From JBJTIF01 sp046094825 (GTDB taxonomy: Bacteria > Actinomycetota > UBA4738 > HRBIN12): 64,000 nucleotides of DNA. Made by a program: the position numbers and the translations under genes. Positions 61,472-64,000 of this stretch are shown piece after piece. The stretch spans positions 1 to 64,000 of the forward strand of contig JBJTIF010000126.1 of the NCBI GenBank assembly GCA_046094825.1, written 5' to 3'. The notes under the pieces were generated by a model. It ran no database searches and was not told the origin of the DNA. It saw only the letters and a program-made list of their open reading frames with translations. Numbering within the stretch: position 1 is the first letter of the stretch; each line of letters starts with the position of its first letter.

Positions 61472-62623
61472 ATGCTGCGCCTCACGACCGCCGGCGAGTC
61501 CCACGGGCAGGCGCTCGTCGGCGTCCTCGAGGGGCTGCCCGCGGGCGTCCCGATCTCGCCGAAGGAGATCGCGGGCGAACTCGCGCGCCGGCGTGCCGGC
61601 CACGGCCGCAGCGGACGGCAGCAGCTCGAGGCCGACGCCCTTGAGATCCTCGGCGGGGTTCGCCACGGGCGCTCCCTCGGGAGCCCGATCGCGCTCACGA
61701 TCGCGAACGCCGAATGGGAGTCGAAGTTCCGCGAGCTCATGGCGGTCGAGGGCGAGCCTGATCCCGACCGCCGACTCACGCGTCCCCGGCCCGGCCATGC
61801 GGATCTCGCGGGCGTCCAGAAGTACGGGTTCGACGACGTCCGCAACGTCCTCGAGCGTGCGAGCGCGCGGGAGACGGCGGCGCGGGTCGCGCTCGGCGCG
61901 TGCTGCAAGGCCTTCCTCGCCGAACTCGGCATCGGCGTCGTCTCGCACGTCGTGCGGATCGGCACCGTCGCCGCGCCCGACGGTGCGGTGCCCGGGCCGA
62001 CCGACCTCGAACGGATCGACGCCTCGCCCGTGCGCTGCCTCGACGAGGTCGCCGCGACGGCGATGGTCGAGGAGATCGACCGGATCCGCCGGGACGGCGA
62101 CACCATCGGCGGCGTGTTCGAGGTCGTCGCGACCGGCACGCCGCCCGGCCTCGGTTCCTACGTCTCCGCGGATCGCCGCCTCGACGGTCGGCTCGCGCAG
62201 GCGCTCATGGCGATCCCCTCGGTGAAGGGGGTCGAGGTCGGTGACGGCTTCGCGAGCGCCGCGCGGACCGGTTCCGCCGCGCACGACGAGATCGTCCCCG
62301 GCGCCGCGGGCCCGGAGCGGACCTCGGCGCGCGCGGGCGGGATCGAGGGCGGCATGACGACGGGCCAGCCGATCCGCGTCCGAGCCGCGATGAAGCCCTT
62401 CTCCACCGTGCCGCGTCCGCTCGCGACCGTCGACCTCGAGACCGGAGAGGCCGACCGCGCGATCACGCAGCGCACGGATGTCTGCGCCGTCCCCGCGGGC
62501 GGAGTGATCGGCGAGGCGATGGTCGCGTTCGTGCTCGCCGACGCGATCCTCGAGAAGTTCGGCGGGGATTCGCTCCCGGAGACGCGTCGCAACCTCGACG
62601 CGTACGTCGCGGGGCTCGGATGA
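61472..62623 (+). CDS. aroC: Chorismate synthase
   Basis: It converts EPSP to chorismate with reduced FMN. The 383-residue protein begins [20 protein letters not shown] and keeps [39 protein letters not shown] and the [14 protein letters not shown] signature follow. Later regions are [20 protein letters not shown] and [17 protein letters not shown]. The aroK ATG overlaps its stop (ATGA). Confidence 0.96.
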   Translation: MLRLTTAGESHGQALVGVLEGLPAGVPISPKEIAGELARRRAGHGRSGRQQLEADALEILGGVRHGRSLGSPIALTIANAEWESKFRELMAVEGEPDPDRRLTRPRPGHADLAGVQKYGFDDVRNVLERASARETAARVALGACCKAFLAELGIGVVSHVVRIGTVAAPDGAVPGPTDLERIDASPVRCLDEVAATAMVEEIDRIRRDGDTIGGVFEVVATGTPPGLGSYVSADRRLDGRLAQALMAIPSVKGVEVGDGFASAARTGSAAHDEIVPGAAGPERTSARAGGIEGGMTTGQPIRVRAAMKPFSTVPRPLATVDLETGEADRAITQRTDVCAVPAGGVIGEAMVAFVLADAILEKFGGDSLPETRRNLDAYVAGLG

Positions 62624-63120
62624 TCGTCTACCTCGTCGGGATGCCGGGCTCGGGGAAGTCGAGCGTCGGTCCGGTCCTCGCCGACCGGCTCGGGGTCCCC
62701 TTCGTCGAGCTCGATCGCGAGGTCGAACGTGCCGCGGGCAAGCCCGTCGCGTCGATCTTCGCCGAGGACGGCGAGCCGCGGTTCCGGGCGCTCGAGGCGG
62801 AGGCGCTCGTCGCCGCGGCGGGTCGCGACCCGTCGGTCGTGTCCTGCGGCGGCGGGGTCGTCCTCGAGCCCGCGAACCGCGTGACGCTCCGGGCGAGCGG
62901 CGAGGTCGTGTTCCTCGACGTGCCGCTCGAGGTCCTCGAGGCGCGCGTCGCACCCGGTGCGGACCGCCCGCTCATCCGCGAGCGCGGCGATCTCGCGCGG
63001 CTCTTCGCGGACCGCCGCCCGCTCTACCGGGAGTTCGCCGCGCACGTCGTCGATGGCACCGGGACCGTCGAGGAGGTCGCGGATCGCGTCCGGGAGGAAC
63101 TGCTCCGATGGCAACGGTGA
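62620..63120 (+). CDS. aroK: Shikimate kinase
   Basis: It phosphorylates shikimate. The 166 residues have the P-loop [11 protein letters not shown], the shikimate-binding [35 protein letters not shown] with the conserved Arg, and [12 protein letters not shown]. The lid region is [24 protein letters not shown]. The length is typical. The aroB start lies inside its 3' end. Confidence 0.94.
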   Translation: MIVYLVGMPGSGKSSVGPVLADRLGVPFVELDREVERAAGKPVASIFAEDGEPRFRALEAEALVAAAGRDPSVVSCGGGVVLEPANRVTLRASGEVVFLDVPLEVLEARVAPGADRPLIRERGDLARLFADRRPLYREFAAHVVDGTGTVEEVADRVREELLRWQR

Positions 63121-64000
63121 CGGTCGCGACGCCCTCGCGCACGTACGACGTGACGATCGGGGCGGGGATCCTCGACCGCGCCGACGCCCTGCTGCCGCCG
63201 CTCCCCGGGGCGGAGAAGGCCTTCGTCGTCGCGGACGATGCGGTCGCGTCGCTCGCGTTCGCGCCCCTCGGCGCGGCGCTCGAGCGCCGCGGGCTCCGCA
63301 TCGTCCGCCTGGCCGTGCCCGCCGGCGAGGCGGCGAAGACGCTCGGCGAGGCCGAGCGGCTCCTCCGCGCCCTCGCGGCGGCCGAGGCGCACCGCGACGA
63401 CGTCGTCGTCGCGCTCGGCGGCGGGAGCGTCGGCGACCTCGCGGGGTTCGTCGCCGCGACGTACATGCGCGGGGTGCCCGTCGTCCAGGTGCCGACCTCC
63501 CTCACCGCGCAGGTCGACGCAGCGATCGGTGGGAAGACCGCCGTGAACCTCCCCGAGGGCAAGAACCTCGTCGGGGCCTACCACCAGCCGATCGCCGTCC
63601 TCGCAGACGTCGCCCTGCTCGCGTCGTTGCCCCCGCGCGAGGTTCGGGCGGGTCTCGCCGAGATCGCGAAGGTGGCGCTCGCCCTCGACGCCGACCTCCT
63701 CGACCTCCTCGGCGCACGCACGACGGCCGTGCTCAAGTGCGATCCCGACGTCCTCGAACCGGTCGTCTGCGCCGCGGTGCGCGCGAAGGCCGCGGTCGTC
63801 GCCACCGACGAACGCGACGGCGGGGCACGGCTCGTCCTGAACTACGGCCACACGCTCGGGCACGCCCTCGAACGCCTCGACGGGTTCGGCGTCCGGACCC
63901 ACGGCGAGGCCGTCGCCGTGGGGATGCGGTTCGCGGCGCGCCTGGCGGCCCGCATCGGTGTCGGATCCTCCGCGCTCGTCGATCGGCACGACGCGCTCCT
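63108..64000 (+). CDS. aroB: 3-dehydroquinate synthase (cut at right edge)
   Basis: It cyclises DAHP to 3-dehydroquinate. The visible 297 residues include VALGGGSVGDLAGFVAATYM, the NAD-site motif VPTSLTAQVDAAIGGKTAVN, the zinc-ligand Glu in LAEIAKVALA and the His in LNYGHTLGHALERL. A second His is in THGEAVAVGM. The last 50 or so residues, normally reaching about 350, are outside the window. ATG 63108 overlaps aroK by 13 bases; GTG 63117 (GTGA with the aroK stop) is a close alternative. It completes the aroE-C-K-B run. Confidence 0.95.
   Translation, partial: MATVTVATPSRTYDVTIGAGILDRADALLPPLPGAEKAFVVADDAVASLAFAPLGAALERRGLRIVRLAVPAGEAAKTLGEAERLLRALAAAEAHRDDVVVALGGGSVGDLAGFVAATYMRGVPVVQVPTSLTAQVDAAIGGKTAVNLPEGKNLVGAYHQPIAVLADVALLASLPPREVRAGLAEIAKVALALDADLLDLLGARTTAVLKCDPDVLEPVVCAAVRAKAAVVATDERDGGARLVLNYGHTLGHALERLDGFGVRTHGEAVAVGMRFAARLAARIGVGSSALVDRHDAL

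Noticed and set aside
55931..62953. A reverse-strand open frame of more than 2300 codons antisense to alaS-mltG-aroC
   Set aside because: In very GC-rich genomes the opposite strand of real genes stays open. The frame is Arg/Asp/Glu-rich with no recognisable domain, and lies exactly over well-identified genes.

Overview
This 64 kb window is a dense, very high-GC bacterial core chromosome segment. It carries about 70 protein genes and four tRNA genes, and I see no phage, insertion sequence, CRISPR array or rRNA. Genes mostly abut or overlap by 1-4 bases (GTGA, ATGA, TGATG). GTG starts are common and nearly everything reads rightwards. The gene order resembles the backbone known from Actinomycetota: dapB/dapA-RNase J-ftsK-cinA-recA-recX-miaB-miaA-dapF-hflX-lexA-nrdR-dut, then thrS-HIT-phosphatidyltransferase-acyltransferase-mannosyltransferase-pdxS-pdxT-yebC-ruvCAB-yajC-secD-secF-apt-rel-hisS-aspS-rarA-alaS-ruvX-mltG-aroE-aroC-aroK-aroB. 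However, it has RNase Y beside recX, an LL-diaminopimelate aminotransferase instead of the succinylase branch, and an HD protein inside the sec operon. I therefore infer a Gram-positive-type terrabacterium, either a deep-branching actinomycete or a high-GC Chloroflexota, and cannot decide between them from the sequence alone.

Layout. 1-5196: end of an M16 peptidase, dapB, a reverse pduO-lysE pair, dapA and RNase J. 5197-12148: ftsK, a RodZ-like protein, cinA, thpR, and SOS-controlled recA-recX. 12149-19300: rny, miaB, miaA, dapF, dapL, hflX. 19323-24392: lexA divergent from a LysM gene, with SOS boxes between them, then nrdR, the B12-dependent reductase nrdJ, and dut. 24435-25185: four tRNA genes around a 363-base gap that holds a strong promoter-like sequence and a predicted hairpin. 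25259-31355: an ABC transporter pair, thrS, HIT and DUF423 genes. 31383-33476 (reverse): an EF-G paralogue. 33579-36094: a three-gene cluster in the position of the phosphatidylinositol-mannoside operon, with a catalytically eroded first gene and a broken third gene. 36117-41417: lemA, htpX, DUF3048, pdxS, pdxT, yebC and an unknown gene. 41453-48240: ruvCAB, then yajC-HD-secD-secF-apt. 48301-55912: rel, a metallo-hydrolase, hisS and aspS (both frame-broken), a flavin/F420-type protein and rarA. 55980-64000: DUF948, alaS, ruvX, mltG and the shikimate genes aroE-C-K-B (aroB cut by the window edge).

How the parts connect. DapA, DapB, DapL and DapF form a short lysine/meso-diaminopimelate route. 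LexA boxes link recA, lexA, the LysM gene and ruvC. A 31-bp-spaced box pair before nrdJ and a similar box at nrdR suggest NrdR control, although this NrdR has lost two of its four zinc cysteines. Many promoters have a TANNNT -10 element only 6-7 bases before the start codon, which predicts leaderless mRNAs. SecD carries an unusual array of cysteine-pair repeats in its exported domain.
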